From: Spirochaetota bacterium
GTDB taxonomy: Bacteria > Spirochaetota > JAAYUW01 > JAOAHJ01
Assembly: GCA_026415295.1 (NCBI GenBank)
Contig: JAOAHJ010000023.1
Coordinates: 124,001 to 188,000 of the forward strand
DNA: 64,000 nucleotides
Reading direction: 5' to 3'
Shown: positions 1 through 9,842 of the stretch, in pieces
How positions within the stretch are numbered: the first letter of the stretch is position 1
Layout: the number at the start of each line of letters is the position of its first letter
Notes under the pieces: generated by a model
The model's database searches: none
Told to the model about the DNA's origin: nothing
What the model saw: the letters and a program-made list of their open reading frames with translations, nothing else
Position numbers and translations under genes: made by a program

Positions 1-589
1 TTAATCCCAAATCTTTACAAGCTTCTTGCATTATATTTCTTCTTCTTGAAAGAAGTTCATAACTCATATGTCTTGGGAATGAAATATGAACAAAAGTGTC
101 TGCTCCCATTTTTTTTGCTGCTAAAATAATTAAATAGCCTCTTGCTACATTATCAGCATTAACTGCTAAATCAGCAACACTTTCAATAACATTTGGATCT
201 TCATGTGGTTCACCAGCAAACAAAAGTATTTTTCTATTCGGATATTTTTCTCTAATTCTTCTAAAAGCTTCAGTAGTTCCTGGAACAGCTTGATTTACAA
301 TAATTGCTTTCATCAATGGATCATCTGCTAAAGCTACTATTTGAGATATAGTTGTTTCCATTTCTGAAGTAAAATTATCTGGGTAAGTAATATGTTTGAT
401 CATTCCTCCTTTATCAGCATCACCATAAAGAGCTATCAATGCTTCCGCACCTCTAAGATCATCTTCACTTTGAGATACAGTACCTGTTACAATACCAATG
501 TGAAATTTAGCTTTTGCAGCTTTTTTGCCACAGGAAAAAGAAAACAAAACAAGAAAAATAACAAGTAAAACTACTAAAAATTTTTTCAT
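1..589 (-). CDS. DUF3798-family lipoprotein, 3' end outside window
   Basis: About 196 residues are visible; the gene runs off the left edge. The product starts at the ATG at 589-587 with an AAGGAGA Shine-Dalgarno. It has a lysine/hydrophobic signal peptide ending in a lipobox-like 'FSFSC' (Cys about residue 19), so it is probably a lipoprotein facing the periplasm. The mature part opens with 'GIVTGTVSQSEDDLRGAE' and contains 'TYPDNF', 'VNQAVPGTTEAFRRIREK', 'FAGEPHEDP' and 'HISFPRHMSYE'. I recognise these as the DUF3798 family, whose fold resembles periplasmic substrate-binding proteins. The ligand is unknown. It is not part of the Bmp transporter at 51-56 kb, although both have binding-protein-like folds. 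Family call fairly firm; function open. Confidence 0.75.
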   Translation of the reverse strand, partial: MKKFLVVLLVIFLVLFSFSCGKKAAKAKFHIGIVTGTVSQSEDDLRGAEALIALYGDADKGGMIKHITYPDNFTSEMETTISQIVALADDPLMKAIIVNQAVPGTTEAFRRIREKYPNRKILLFAGEPHEDPNVIESVADLAVNADNVARGYLIILAAKKMGADTFVHISFPRHMSYELLSRRRNIMQEACKDLGL

Positions 590-626
590 AGAAATCTCCT
601 TCTTAAAAGTTTTGAATTGCTACTAT

Positions 627-655
627 CATTTAAATATTATTTAGTAAATTGTCAA
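627..655 (-). promoter_or_regulatory. Possible promoter of the DUF3798 gene
   Basis: A perfect TTGACA box lies at 655-650 (minus strand). A poor -10 (TTAAAT with a 16-base spacer, or TAAATG with 17) lies at about 633-627, some 40 bases before the start codon at 589. The -35 is good, the -10 is weak, and such A/T words are common here. Confidence 0.35.
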
Positions 656-694
656 TAATTTTTATAAAAATTATTATTTTATAATAAAAATTAT

Positions 695-3220
695 TTAAAA
701 ATAAAAACTTAATTCAAAAGATATAGTTAGAGGGAAATTTAATTCAAGGGCACTTCTATTATTAACATTAAATTGGTTTTCTCCAAATTCATTTCCAATA
801 TCTAAAATATTATAAAATGCAATCTTTAAAAAATTATTAATATTAATTATTAAATCTATTCTCCATAAACTATCTTCCCTTGGACCTCCTTTAATTCCAT
901 ATATATTTTCTGCTTGAATTGTATCAAACAAATAAGCTATTTGGCCTGATGAACTTTGAAATATTCTATAAAAAGAAAATGGTTGGCCATCTTTGTATCT
1001 TATATTAATGTAACACCAAATTTCATCTAATATCCTAAATCCCATAATAAAATTAAAAATATATGCCCTATCATTGTCTGTTCTTCCATAAGAAGTCTTG
1101 TCAAAATATGAATAATAAGTATTAGGATTAGCAAAGGAATAATCAAGAGCAAGTAAATCATTGTTAGAAAATCCATTCCCAAAAGTTGTCACCCCTACTA
1201 CCTGATGGGTTTTAAAAGCTGTTTTAATAAATAATTTTTGATCTATTAAATATATAAGTTCTATTTTCCCAGATATCGAATAATCAAGGTACCTATTATC
1301 ACTATTTTTTAAAATATAATATTTTTCACCTTCTTTATAAAAATAAACTATTGTTTCGTTTATATTTTCATAATACATATACTTATTAATATCATCATCA
1401 AATACTAAAATAAACTTGTTTAATATTATTTTACCTGAAAATTCTAAATTTATTGTAAAGTTATTATTAATGATAAAATCAGTTCCAAAAATTGCTCCAT
1501 AAATAGATGGTAATTTAAGTTTATTATCTACCTTTGTGAATTTACCTCCCAATGTATTTATTAATATAAAATCATTATTGTTATTTTTATAATATACATA
1601 AACATCAAAAAAATTAGGATTTAAATATTTTAAATATTCAAAATTTAAGTATACATTTTGTTTATAAATATAAAAATAAGGAGAAACCTTTTTATCTTTT
1701 TTAATATTAGCTAGTTTTATTTCAAAAAAAGGTGAAACTAAAAATAAATTATTTAATAAATTATTATTCAAATATAAATTTATCCCTAACCCTGCATTAA
1801 TTGATAATATATAGTTACTCAATAAACTTAAATTGGAACTAAAGAATATTTCATTTATTGAATTATAAAATAATTGTTTTTCATAATTTATATTAATTTT
1901 ACCATATTCAGCATTCTGATAATAAATTTTGTTTTCAATTGAATCATTATAATAATTAAAAATAAAAAATGTATTTCTAGTATTAAATTTCAGTTTAAAT
2001 AAATCTTTTGTTTTACTTAACCCAAATAAATTTAATATATTATTTAAATCAACATTTATAAAATTTAATACAAAAATATCAAAAAAACCTTCAAAATAAA
2101 TGGGGAATAAACCTTCTCCATCAGGATCGATTATATTAAAGAAAAATGATGGATTTATATGTTTAAAATCACTATTTATAAAATATATAGAGTAAGAAAA
2201 ATTACTTTCTCTAATTAAATTCAAATTTTTATAAAATAAATTATTCAAAATATTAAAAATTTTATAACTGTAATTTTCTTTTTCTTGTTGTTCTTCAAAT
2301 TCATTATTTTTATTTAATTCAATATTATCTTGATATTTTTTTTGAGAGAATATCCCAAACATAGTATACGAAAATTTTAAAGTTTGTTCATATTGAAAAC
2401 CACATTGGTTTTTAAAATTTGAAATGTATCTTAATTCATATATAAAATATGGTAAATTTTCATCTTTACAATAAAAATTTTTGTCTAATAAAGTTGTAAT
2501 TAAATTAATATTATGCATTACTTGAAAAACAAAATAATTTTCCAAATAAGACATATTATTATTAGAATCATAATAAAATGAATTAAAACTTCTCTCTCCT
2601 TTTAAGAAATACAAATTAACAAAGTTGTTATTATTTATTTGCTTTGTTTTATTATAATCTTCTAAATTAAAAAAAAAGTTAAAAGATGTTTGATATTTCA
2701 AATGTCTTCTATTATGAAAAGGAGAAATCTCTCTTTCTAAAGGATGTATTCCTAATAAAAATGATTTAACATTTAAAGAATTTATAAAATCATATAAATA
2801 TTTCCCTACTATTAAACTAAAATTATTATAACCATTTGTATATGAAAAATTTATAAAACTTTTTCTATCAAAGTTATATTCTAATATTATATTTGATAGG
2901 CTTATATTAATAAAATCTATTAAATAAGTTACAGGAATAAACAAAGAAGAACCTGGAATTATTGGGTTTGAGAAATTACTGCTATTCAAAAACCAATCAG
3001 TTATCAAAAAAGAATTATCATAAACTGATATAGCTTGAAAATCTATTACTGTAAAACCACCAGATTCTTCTATTAATGATAAAAAATCTGGAAATAAATA
3101 TTCTATAAAAGATAAATATGATTGATCATATGCGTAAATTTTACTACAATTCAATATTATAAAAATAACAAAGAAAATTGTTAAAAATATTAGAGTCCTA
3201 TTTCTGAAAGAAAATGTCAA
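695..3220 (-). CDS. Putative large outer-membrane beta-barrel protein (unknown function)
   Basis: 841 residues. Residues 1-30 form a signal peptide (basic start, hydrophobic core, 'CSKIYA' end). The rest has no long hydrophobic helices but many alternating aromatic/polar strands, very rich in Asn, Phe and Tyr. The chain ends in 'SFELSFYF', the terminal-Phe strand typical of barrels inserted by BamA. The C-terminal 150 residues ('KDGQPFSF' near 745, 'FYNILDIGNEFG' near 806) resemble the end of TonB-dependent receptor barrels, but I see no TonB box or plug domain. The start is TTG at 3220 with a strong AAAGGAG 5 bases upstream. It follows the radical SAM gene after 75 bases. Not assigned to a named family. 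Confidence 0.6.
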   Translation of the reverse strand: MTFSFRNRTLIFLTIFFVIFIILNCSKIYAYDQSYLSFIEYLFPDFLSLIEESGGFTVIDFQAISVYDNSFLITDWFLNSSNFSNPIIPGSSLFIPVTYLIDFINISLSNIILEYNFDRKSFINFSYTNGYNNFSLIVGKYLYDFINSLNVKSFLLGIHPLEREISPFHNRRHLKYQTSFNFFFNLEDYNKTKQINNNNFVNLYFLKGERSFNSFYYDSNNNMSYLENYFVFQVMHNINLITTLLDKNFYCKDENLPYFIYELRYISNFKNQCGFQYEQTLKFSYTMFGIFSQKKYQDNIELNKNNEFEEQQEKENYSYKIFNILNNLFYKNLNLIRESNFSYSIYFINSDFKHINPSFFFNIIDPDGEGLFPIYFEGFFDIFVLNFINVDLNNILNLFGLSKTKDLFKLKFNTRNTFFIFNYYNDSIENKIYYQNAEYGKININYEKQLFYNSINEIFFSSNLSLLSNYILSINAGLGINLYLNNNLLNNLFLVSPFFEIKLANIKKDKKVSPYFYIYKQNVYLNFEYLKYLNPNFFDVYVYYKNNNNDFILINTLGGKFTKVDNKLKLPSIYGAIFGTDFIINNNFTINLEFSGKIILNKFILVFDDDINKYMYYENINETIVYFYKEGEKYYILKNSDNRYLDYSISGKIELIYLIDQKLFIKTAFKTHQVVGVTTFGNGFSNNDLLALDYSFANPNTYYSYFDKTSYGRTDNDRAYIFNFIMGFRILDEIWCYINIRYKDGQPFSFYRIFQSSSGQIAYLFDTIQAENIYGIKGGPREDSLWRIDLIININNFLKIAFYNILDIGNEFGENQFNVNNRSALELNFPLTISFELSFYF

Positions 3221-3295
3221 CTTATTCTCCTTTAATTCTAAAAATTGAGCATAAATTTTTTTATTAATTAATAAAATTAATAATTTAATTTATTT

Positions 3296-4777
3296 TTATA
3301 TAATTTTTCCTTCTCTTGACATCCTTTTATATTTTCTGACTAAATCTTCATTAAAATCAGTATTATAAAATGTAAAAATAGCAGGATTATGCCACAAAAA
3401 ATCTTCAATATTATTTTTTATCTTACCCTTTCTATAATTTTCTAAAATTAAATCATAATAAAAAGTTCCTTTAATAGGTGAATAAAAAGCAAAATAAGTT
3501 TTATATCCTCTTTCTGTTAAATAATTAACTGATTCCCTTACTTCTTCAATAGTTTGGTCTGGCAATCCTATAAGTAAATAAAATTTAATAAAATCTTTAT
3601 TAATTTTATTTCTTTCAAGAATAAAAATAAGATTATCTAAATCAATTCTACTAAATTTATAACCTCTTTTTAAATTTGACTCTTCATTTATAGATTCAAA
3701 ACCAAATCTAATCATTTTAAAATTAAGTTTTTTAAACCAATATGCAATTTCATCGTCAAAATATTTTATATGAATAGCATTTGGAAGATAAAAAGAAAGT
3801 TTTTCATAATTATTCAAATCATCAATATTATTTTTAAAGTTATTAGTATTTTTTATATTTTCTATTTTATGAAACAAACTTACTATATGTTTTTTATCAA
3901 ATAATAGAGCATCGTCATAAAAAGCTATATTATAAATCCTATTTCTGATAAAAAAATTTATTTCATCTTCTAAATAATTTATATCAATTTTATAAAATTC
4001 TCTATTTATTATTTTTGAAGCACAATATTTGCAATTAAATGGACAACCAACAGTTGTTCTTATAATTCCATAATTTAATTTTTTATAAACTTCCCATAAT
4101 GGAAAAATAACTTTGTCAAGGTTAATATCATTATAATTTTTGCAATTACTAAATAAACATTTTTTATTTTCTAAATATTTATTAAGATTATTTAATTGTT
4201 TTTCATTAACTAATTTATTATTAATAAGAAAAATTAAAAAAGAATTTAAATTTTCAGGAGCAATACCATCAATTAAATTAACTAAATTCCCATAATTTAA
4301 TATTATATCACCTTTATATAAAATTGAAAATAAACCACCTATATATATTTTAGAATTTTTAGAGTGCTTTCTTAAAATTGGAACAATTTCATAAATTATA
4401 TTATAATGAAAAGAAAAATTAATATTAACGAAAATATAACCAAACTCATCATTATTATATAATAAATCTGTCATATCTTCATTAGATAAACCAAACCTAA
4501 AATATTTTTTCCCTGTTACCTTAAGTACTTCGGGTAATTCTATTTCATATTTGTAAAACTTTCCAGTCCCATCCTCTTTGGTTTTCCCTTTTATATACAA
4601 ATCTCTATTATTAAAATATTTTAAGTTTTTATCAAGACAATCTATAAAAACAAAATCTATATTCAAAATTTCAAGTAATTTAGCTAATTTAAGCATCCCA
4701 TATGGTTTTGAGAATAAATCATATTGGGAAAAGTCATTGACTGGTGGGTTAAATAGCAATATTCTATTATTTGTCAT
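3296..4777 (-). CDS. B12-binding-domain radical SAM protein
   Basis: 493 residues. The N-terminus 'ILLFNPPVNDFSQYD' followed by 'GMLKLAKLLE' and 'FIDCLD' matches the start of cobalamin-binding-domain radical SAM proteins. The radical SAM cluster motif is 'CPFNCKYC' (C-x3-C-x2-C) near residue 246, for one [4Fe-4S] cluster and S-adenosylmethionine. 'YDDALLF' and 'RFGFESINEESNLKRGYKF' follow, as in the SPASM-less methylthiotransferase-like branch. The substrate cannot be inferred. The expected B12-ligand motif DxHxxG is not visible, so cobalamin binding is uncertain. The family is often a stand-alone protein in anaerobes. It lies between a gamma-carbonic-anhydrase-like gene and an outer-membrane protein, with no evident pathway link. 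Confidence 0.8.
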   Translation of the reverse strand: MTNNRILLFNPPVNDFSQYDLFSKPYGMLKLAKLLEILNIDFVFIDCLDKNLKYFNNRDLYIKGKTKEDGTGKFYKYEIELPEVLKVTGKKYFRFGLSNEDMTDLLYNNDEFGYIFVNINFSFHYNIIYEIVPILRKHSKNSKIYIGGLFSILYKGDIILNYGNLVNLIDGIAPENLNSFLIFLINNKLVNEKQLNNLNKYLENKKCLFSNCKNYNDINLDKVIFPLWEVYKKLNYGIIRTTVGCPFNCKYCASKIINREFYKIDINYLEDEINFFIRNRIYNIAFYDDALLFDKKHIVSLFHKIENIKNTNNFKNNIDDLNNYEKLSFYLPNAIHIKYFDDEIAYWFKKLNFKMIRFGFESINEESNLKRGYKFSRIDLDNLIFILERNKINKDFIKFYLLIGLPDQTIEEVRESVNYLTERGYKTYFAFYSPIKGTFYYDLILENYRKGKIKNNIEDFLWHNPAIFTFYNTDFNEDLVRKYKRMSREGKII

Positions 4778-4925
4778 AAAACCAACATTATTTAAAAAAG
4801 TAGGATTATAAAATTATTTTGAAATAAATTTGAAACTTTAAAAATTATTAAAATAAAAAAAAATTAAAATTAGATATTTAATAAATTAATTATATTATAA
4901 ATTTTTTGGTTATTAGAATTATTTA

Positions 4926-5471
4926 TTAAATAAAAATCTTTTTATATTTTTGTAAAAGATCATTATAAACTTTCCAAGCATATTCAATATATTTCAAATG
5001 CTTTTCACTTATTTCTTTTAATTTTTTAACAGGATTACCAGCATAAATAAAGCCACCCTCAAGTTCAATGTTTTGAGGAACAATAGATCCTGCTGCAATT
5101 ATAGTATTTTTATTAATTTTACAATTATTTAATAAAATAGAGCCCATCCCAATTATAACATTATCATCGATCTCACTCCCATGTATTGTACAATTATGAC
5201 CAATAGTAACAAACTTGCCAATTTTAACTTTAATATCTTTATCCGTATGAACTATAGTGCCATCTTGGATATTAGAAAAGCTATCAATAAAAATAGAATC
5301 TAAATCTCCTCTCAAAATACAATTAAATAAAATGATTACATTGTCATTTATTTTAACATCACCAATTATAAAGGATCCTGGCAAAACTAAACTATATTCG
5401 TTAATAGAAGGAATTTTACCATCTATTTCAATAATGTTTTTTATGTAATATTTATTATTATCCACATTCAC
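4926..5471 (-). CDS. Gamma-carbonic-anhydrase-like hexapeptide-repeat protein
   Basis: 181 residues forming a left-handed beta-helix: repeated I/V-G-x-N hexapeptides from about residue 30 to 150 ('GSFIIGDVKINDNVIILFN', 'VKIGKFVTIGHNCTIHG', 'DDNVIIGMGSILL'), then a C-terminal helix. Metal-binding histidines of the gamma-CA family are present in 'GTIVHTDK' and 'GHNCTIHG'. 'AGNPVKKLKEI' near residue 145 is also typical. The family contains zinc/iron carbonic anhydrases and many homologues of unknown activity (YrdA/PaaY type), so activity is not assured. The start appears to be GTG at 5471 and there is no good Shine-Dalgarno; a second GTG two codons on is equally possible. Confidence 0.8.
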   Translation of the reverse strand: MNVDNNKYYIKNIIEIDGKIPSINEYSLVLPGSFIIGDVKINDNVIILFNCILRGDLDSIFIDSFSNIQDGTIVHTDKDIKVKIGKFVTIGHNCTIHGSEIDDNVIIGMGSILLNNCKINKNTIIAAGSIVPQNIELEGGFIYAGNPVKKLKEISEKHLKYIEYAWKVYNDLLQKYKKIFI

Positions 5472-5505
5472 AACTTAAAAAATATTAAAATATCAAATAA
5501 ATATT

Positions 5506-6144
5506 TTAACTAAAAAATAATGCATCTATATCGAGAGTTACTATTACCTGATTATCAATTTTAACAAAACCTTTTATAAACTTATCACCTACAAACCTCA
5601 ATAATTTTGGGGCTTCCTCATATTGATTTTCATCAAGATATGTAACTTTAACGATTTTTTCTACAATTATTCCACCTAAGCCCTCTTTCATATTACAAAC
5701 AATAATATTGCCATATTGATTATTTTCGTTTATCAAATTTTTTCTATTTTTTATTTTAGAATCTTCTTTTTCACTATTTATAACAGATGTATCTGCATTG
5801 TTTTTATTTTCATCTACTAACTTTTCAGAAACTGATTTAGTTAAATCTTCTATAGTAATATTCTCAATTTCAAGTCTTTTTTGTAAATTTATTATTGGAA
5901 TAATTTCACCTCTTAAATTCAAAAGCCCTTCAATATAAATATTTGAGTTTGGTAATTTTCTTATTCTAAATGTATCAAGTATCTCTTTTACATCCATAAT
6001 ATCTATACCAAAGTACTTTCCTGCAAGTTCAAATATTAAAACTTGTTTTTTTAAAAAAGCTTTTTCTTTTTTAATTATATTTGTATCAACAGCAAGGTCT
6101 TGTATTTCACTAATACTTGATACATTTTTAATATTTTTTTCCAT
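5506..6144 (-). CDS. CheW-domain protein with an acidic insertion
   Basis: 212 residues. A CheW-like fold begins near residue 32 ('QVLIFELAGKYFGIDIMDVKEIL'), continues with 'RKLPNSNIYIEGLLNLRGEIIPIINLQKRLEI', and ends with 'GLGGIIVEKIVKVTYL' and 'FVKIDNQVIVTLDIDALF'. Between the two halves (about residues 95-145) there is a charged, Asn/Glu/Lys-rich insertion not seen in the plain CheW at 20911-21372. CheW proteins couple receptors to the CheA kinase. This one lies 14 kb from the chemotaxis cluster, next to secG, and could serve as an alternative coupling protein. SD AAGAGAT precedes the ATG. Confidence 0.85.
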   Translation of the reverse strand: MEKNIKNVSSISEIQDLAVDTNIIKKEKAFLKKQVLIFELAGKYFGIDIMDVKEILDTFRIRKLPNSNIYIEGLLNLRGEIIPIINLQKRLEIENITIEDLTKSVSEKLVDENKNNADTSVINSEKEDSKIKNRKNLINENNQYGNIIVCNMKEGLGGIIVEKIVKVTYLDENQYEEAPKLLRFVGDKFIKGFVKIDNQVIVTLDIDALFFS

Positions 6145-6200
6145 AAATATCTCTTAACTATTATATTATTATTTGCTATTATTTAGTAAAAAATTTATTT

Positions 6201-6575
6201 CTATGGATTTTTTTGTTCATTATTTTGCTCAGTATTACCTTCGTTTGAATTTTCTTTTTTTTGCTCTATATTTGGGTTTGCTTTTATAATTGAGTTATTT
6301 TCCTGTGCTTTTTCTTGAGCTTCAATCTTTTTAAGTTTTTCCCTTTGTAATTTGCCCATTCTATTATATGAAAATGATAGTAAAAAAACAACAATAAAAA
6401 ATATTATACCAATTATTGTAGTTATTCTATTAAATATAGAAGATGATTGTACTCCAAAAGGATTACCACCACCTCCAAACATATCTAAGTGTCCTTCTCT
6501 TTGAGATTGAACAAGAACTGAAAGAATCAGAAGTATTGCAAATACAAAAAATAGAATCAATAAAAGTGTTACCAT
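6201..6575 (-). CDS. secG: Preprotein translocase subunit SecG
   Basis: About 124 residues. Membrane segments lie near the N-terminus ('LLLILFFVFAILLILSVLV') and around residues 50-70, separated by the family's Gly-rich loop with 'GHLDMFGGGGNPFG'. A charged Gln/Glu/Asn-rich cytoplasmic tail follows. SecG assists SecYE during protein export. I chose the ATG at 6575 rather than the in-frame ATG at 6590, because GGAGG lies 6 bases before the former and nothing lies before the latter. It follows tpiA, giving the common gap-pgk-tpiA-secG order. Confidence 0.9.
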   Translation of the reverse strand: MVTLLLILFFVFAILLILSVLVQSQREGHLDMFGGGGNPFGVQSSSIFNRITTIIGIIFFIVVFLLSFSYNRMGKLQREKLKKIEAQEKAQENNSIIKANPNIEQKKENSNEGNTEQNNEQKNP

Positions 6576-6663
6576 TAATATATCCTCCATCTTTTATAAT
6601 TTTTATATATTTAATTTAAAATTCAATAATAAACTTAATAAAAAATTCATAATTAAATATTTT

Positions 6664-7419
6664 TTAACAGCCTGAACCTTTAAATCTTAAGATTCTAGCA
6701 AACTGTTCATAAATAATTGATGCACCCCCTACTAATACACCATCTATTTGTGAAACAATCATAAAAGAGTCTATGTTATCAGGCTTAACAGATCCTCCAT
6801 ACAATATTCTTATTTCATTTGCAAAATCTTCACTATATTTATCTTTAATAATTTCTCTTATAAATTTATGCATCTGATATGCATCTTTGGGTTCAGCATT
6901 TTTACCAGTGCCAATAGCCCAAACTGGTTCATAAGCAATTACAAGCTTTGATGGGTCAGATATTTCAACTTCTTCTAAAGCTTGTAATACTTGATTCTTA
7001 ACAACTTCAAAATGAATATTTTTTTCTCTTTCTTCTATCAATTCTCCAACACATAAAATAGGAATTAAACCTTCAAACAAAGCTTTCTTTACTTTCTTAT
7101 TTATAAGATCATCTTTTTCATTAAAAATATGTCTTCTTTCAGAATGTCCTATAATAACATAAGTAACACCATAATCTTTAAGCATTTTAGGCGATATCTC
7201 ACCAGTAAATGCTCCTCTATCTTCATAATACATATTTTGAGCACCTAATTTTATCTGAGAATTTTTAATAATATTTGATACCACTGGTATATTAATAAAT
7301 GGTGGACAAAGTAAAATCTCATTTTTATACTGTTTGAATTCATTTAATATTTTTTCTGCAAGTTCAATAGATTCCTCTTTATTTAAATTCATCTTCCAGT
7401 TACCAGCAATTAATTTCAT
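6664..7419 (-). CDS. tpiA: Triosephosphate isomerase
   Basis: 251 residues, the normal family length. Converts dihydroxyacetone phosphate and glyceraldehyde 3-phosphate in glycolysis. Active-site residues are all visible: Asn7 and Lys9 ('GNWKMN'), His92 ('IIGHSERR'), Glu164 ('AYEPVWAIGTGK'), and the phosphate-binding loops 'LYGGSVKPDN' and 'GVLVGGAS'. SD AAAGGATG precedes the ATG at 7419. The gene follows pgk after about 60 bases and precedes secG, so the four genes are probably co-transcribed. Confidence 0.97.
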   Translation of the reverse strand: MKLIAGNWKMNLNKEESIELAEKILNEFKQYKNEILLCPPFINIPVVSNIIKNSQIKLGAQNMYYEDRGAFTGEISPKMLKDYGVTYVIIGHSERRHIFNEKDDLINKKVKKALFEGLIPILCVGELIEEREKNIHFEVVKNQVLQALEEVEISDPSKLVIAYEPVWAIGTGKNAEPKDAYQMHKFIREIIKDKYSEDFANEIRILYGGSVKPDNIDSFMIVSQIDGVLVGGASIIYEQFARILRFKGSGC

Positions 7420-7480
7420 TATTCATCCTTTTATGATTTCTAAAATAATAATCTATTATATTATTTTACAATGTATAATT

Positions 7481-8683
7481 TTACTCAAAAATTTCAATCC
7501 CAGGTAATTTTTTACCTTCAATATATTCAAGAGAAGCTCCTCCACCTGTTGATATGTGAGAAAACCCTTTTTCAACTTTAGCTTGATTTACAGCAGCAAC
7601 AGAATCCCCACCTCCTACCACTTTAAATGCTTTTATTTTCGCTATGCCTTTTGCTATTTCCATAGTTCCCTTAGCAAATTCTTTTCTCTCAAAAATACCT
7701 ACAGGTCCATTCCAAAAAATGACTTTACCTTTTTTCAAATATTTCAAAAACTCTTTAATTGTTTTTGGACCAATATCAACTCCAATAAAGTTAGATGGAA
7801 TTTCAACACCTGGAGTTTTCACAATTTTCTTAAAGTTTTCAACATCATCAACTACTATATGATCACATGGTAAAATAATTTCTACATTTTTTTGATTAGC
7901 TACAGAAAATAGTTCATTTACAAACACAAGTTTATCATTTTCAACAAGAGATTTTCCTACTTCTAAACCTTTAGCTTTTAAGAAAGTATAAGCCATAGCC
8001 CCACCAATAATTAAAACATTTACTTTATTTATTAAACTTTTTAAGACATCTATTTTAGATGATACTTTCGAACCTCCAATTAGAGCAACTAGAGGGGTCT
8101 CTTTTGCATGAAGAACATAATTTAAGCTATCAACTTCTTCCTTGATTAAATAACCATAATAAAAAGGAATAAATTTAGCTATACCTGTTATTGAAGCATG
8201 AGCTCGATGGATAGCACCGAAAGCATCTGAAACATAAACATCAGCAAGTGATGCTAACTTTTTAGCAAATTCTTCATCATTTTCTTCTTCTTCTTTATAA
8301 AATCTTAAATTCTCAAGAATAGCTATATCTTTATTGTTCATCTTATTTATCTGTTCTTTAACATGATCACCAATACAATCATCAATAAAAATAACTTTAT
8401 TATAATTTATATTATTTTCTTTCAATAATCTTTCAAGTACATCTTTAATAGGTTCAAGTGAATCTTTTTTACTTTTTTCTTTAGGTCTTCCTTTATGTGA
8501 AATTAATATAACTTTAGCATTGTTTTTAAGAAGAAATTCAATTGTTTTTAATGATTTCAAAATTCTGGTTTCATCTGTAACTTTATTATCTTTATCTGTT
8601 GGAACATTATAATCAACTCTAACTATAACTCTTTTATTAAAAAATTCACCATTTTCAATAAAGTATTTTTGATTTAATATCAT
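7481..8683 (-). CDS. pgk: Phosphoglycerate kinase
   Basis: 400 residues, full length. Transfers phosphate from 1,3-bisphosphoglycerate to ADP. Signatures: 'RVIVRVDYNVP' at residue 18, 'ISHKGRPK' near 61, 'DAFGAIHRAHAS' near 155, 'IGGSKVSSKI' near 203, 'FWNGPVGIFE' near 325 and 'VVGGGDSVAAV' plus 'STGGGASLE' near the C-terminus. SD AAGGAG precedes the ATG. Lies between gap (131 bases upstream) and tpiA. Confidence 0.97.
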   Translation of the reverse strand: MILNQKYFIENGEFFNKRVIVRVDYNVPTDKDNKVTDETRILKSLKTIEFLLKNNAKVILISHKGRPKEKSKKDSLEPIKDVLERLLKENNINYNKVIFIDDCIGDHVKEQINKMNNKDIAILENLRFYKEEEENDEEFAKKLASLADVYVSDAFGAIHRAHASITGIAKFIPFYYGYLIKEEVDSLNYVLHAKETPLVALIGGSKVSSKIDVLKSLINKVNVLIIGGAMAYTFLKAKGLEVGKSLVENDKLVFVNELFSVANQKNVEIILPCDHIVVDDVENFKKIVKTPGVEIPSNFIGVDIGPKTIKEFLKYLKKGKVIFWNGPVGIFERKEFAKGTMEIAKGIAKIKAFKVVGGGDSVAAVNQAKVEKGFSHISTGGGASLEYIEGKKLPGIEIFE

Positions 8684-8814
8684 ACTTTCTCCTTCATAAT
8701 ATTTTATAAGTAAAAAAGTGATAGAAATAAAATCAAATAAAGTAATTTTTTTTATTTAAATAAATATATAAAATAATTTAAAAAAAAGTTATAAAATTTT
8801 TTATGAATAATAAA

Positions 8815-9804
8815 TTATTTAAAAAAGTTTTGAGCAAGATCAACTACTCTGTTTGAATAACCAAATTCATTATCATACCATGCTAAAATTCTAACCATTT
8901 TTCCCATAACTTTAGTCTGTTCTGCATCAAATATACAAGAATAGGTTGTACCAACAATATCTGATGATACTATAGGATCTTCTGTATAGTAAACTATACC
9001 TTTATAAGCCCCTTCCGCTGCTTTTTTAATAGTTTCGTTAATTTTCTCTTTTGTAACTTCAGAATTTGTTATAAAAACAAAATCTGATGCAGAACCATCT
9101 GTTACAGGTACTCTTGTAGCTACTCCATCAAGCTTACCTTTCATTTTAGGATATACTAGAGCAACTGCTTTAGCAGCACCAGTTGAGGTTGGAATAATAT
9201 TTGCAGCTGCAGTTCTTGCTCTCCTTAAATCTTTATGAGGAAGATCTAAAACTCTTTGATCATTTGTATAAGCATGAATAGTATTCAACCATCCCTGTTC
9301 AATTCCAAATGCTTCATCAAGGATTTTAACAATAGGTGCTATACAATTAGTAGTACATGATGCATTTGACAATATTTTATCAGTAGGCAAAATATCTTTA
9401 TCATTTACACCAACTACTATAGTTTTAACATCATCTTTAGCAGGAGCAGTTAAAATAACTTTCTCAGCTCCAGCTTTTATATGCTTTTCAAGTTCAGTTG
9501 ATTTAGTCCAAACACCAGTAGACTCAATAACATATTTTATTCCTAAATCTTTATATGGTAAATTCTCTGGATCTTTTTCAGCAGTAACTCTGATTTTTTT
9601 ACCATTAACAATAATATTATTGTCATCATAAGAAACTTCACCTTTAAATCTTCCATGAACAGAGTCATACTTTAGTAAGTGAGCTAATGTTTTTGTATCT
9701 GTTAAATCATTAATTAAACCTATATCAAAACCTCCTTTTTCTATCATTATTCTAAAAACCAATCTTCCTATTCTTCCAAAACCATTTATAGCTAATTTTG
9801 ACAT
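8815..9804 (-). CDS. gap: Glyceraldehyde-3-phosphate dehydrogenase, type I
   Basis: 329 residues. Oxidises glyceraldehyde 3-phosphate with NAD+ and phosphate. The N-terminal Rossmann motif '[13 protein letters not shown]' (residues 6-18) and Asp33 ('INDLTD') suggest NAD preference. The catalytic Cys150 sits in 'SNASCTTNC'; the catalytic His is in 'HAYTNDQ'; '[12 protein letters not shown]' is near the end. SD GGAGG lies 8 bases before the ATG. It is the first gene of the gap-pgk-tpiA-secG group and has its own candidate promoter upstream at 9843-9869. Confidence 0.98.
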   Translation of the reverse strand: MSKLAINGFGRIGRLVFRIMIEKGGFDIGLINDLTDTKTLAHLLKYDSVHGRFKGEVSYDDNNIIVNGKKIRVTAEKDPENLPYKDLGIKYVIESTGVWTKSTELEKHIKAGAEKVILTAPAKDDVKTIVVGVNDKDILPTDKILSNASCTTNCIAPIVKILDEAFGIEQGWLNTIHAYTNDQRVLDLPHKDLRRARTAAANIIPTSTGAAKAVALVYPKMKGKLDGVATRVPVTDGSASDFVFITNSEVTKEKINETIKKAAEGAYKGIVYYTEDPIVSSDIVGTTYSCIFDAEQTKVMGKMVRILAWYDNEFGYSNRVVDLAQNFFK

Positions 9805-9842
9805 AAAAATACCTCCATAATTACTATCTTATTCTTAAAAAA

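Noticed and set aside
654-675. A/T-only inverted repeat (10-bp arms) after the large outer-membrane gene, as a terminator
   Set aside because: Arms contain no G or C, and such repeats are expected by chance in this composition.
7556-7873. Plus-strand open frames opposite pgk (105 and 72 residues)
   Set aside because: They are antisense to a certain pgk gene, have no ribosome site and no recognisable domain.
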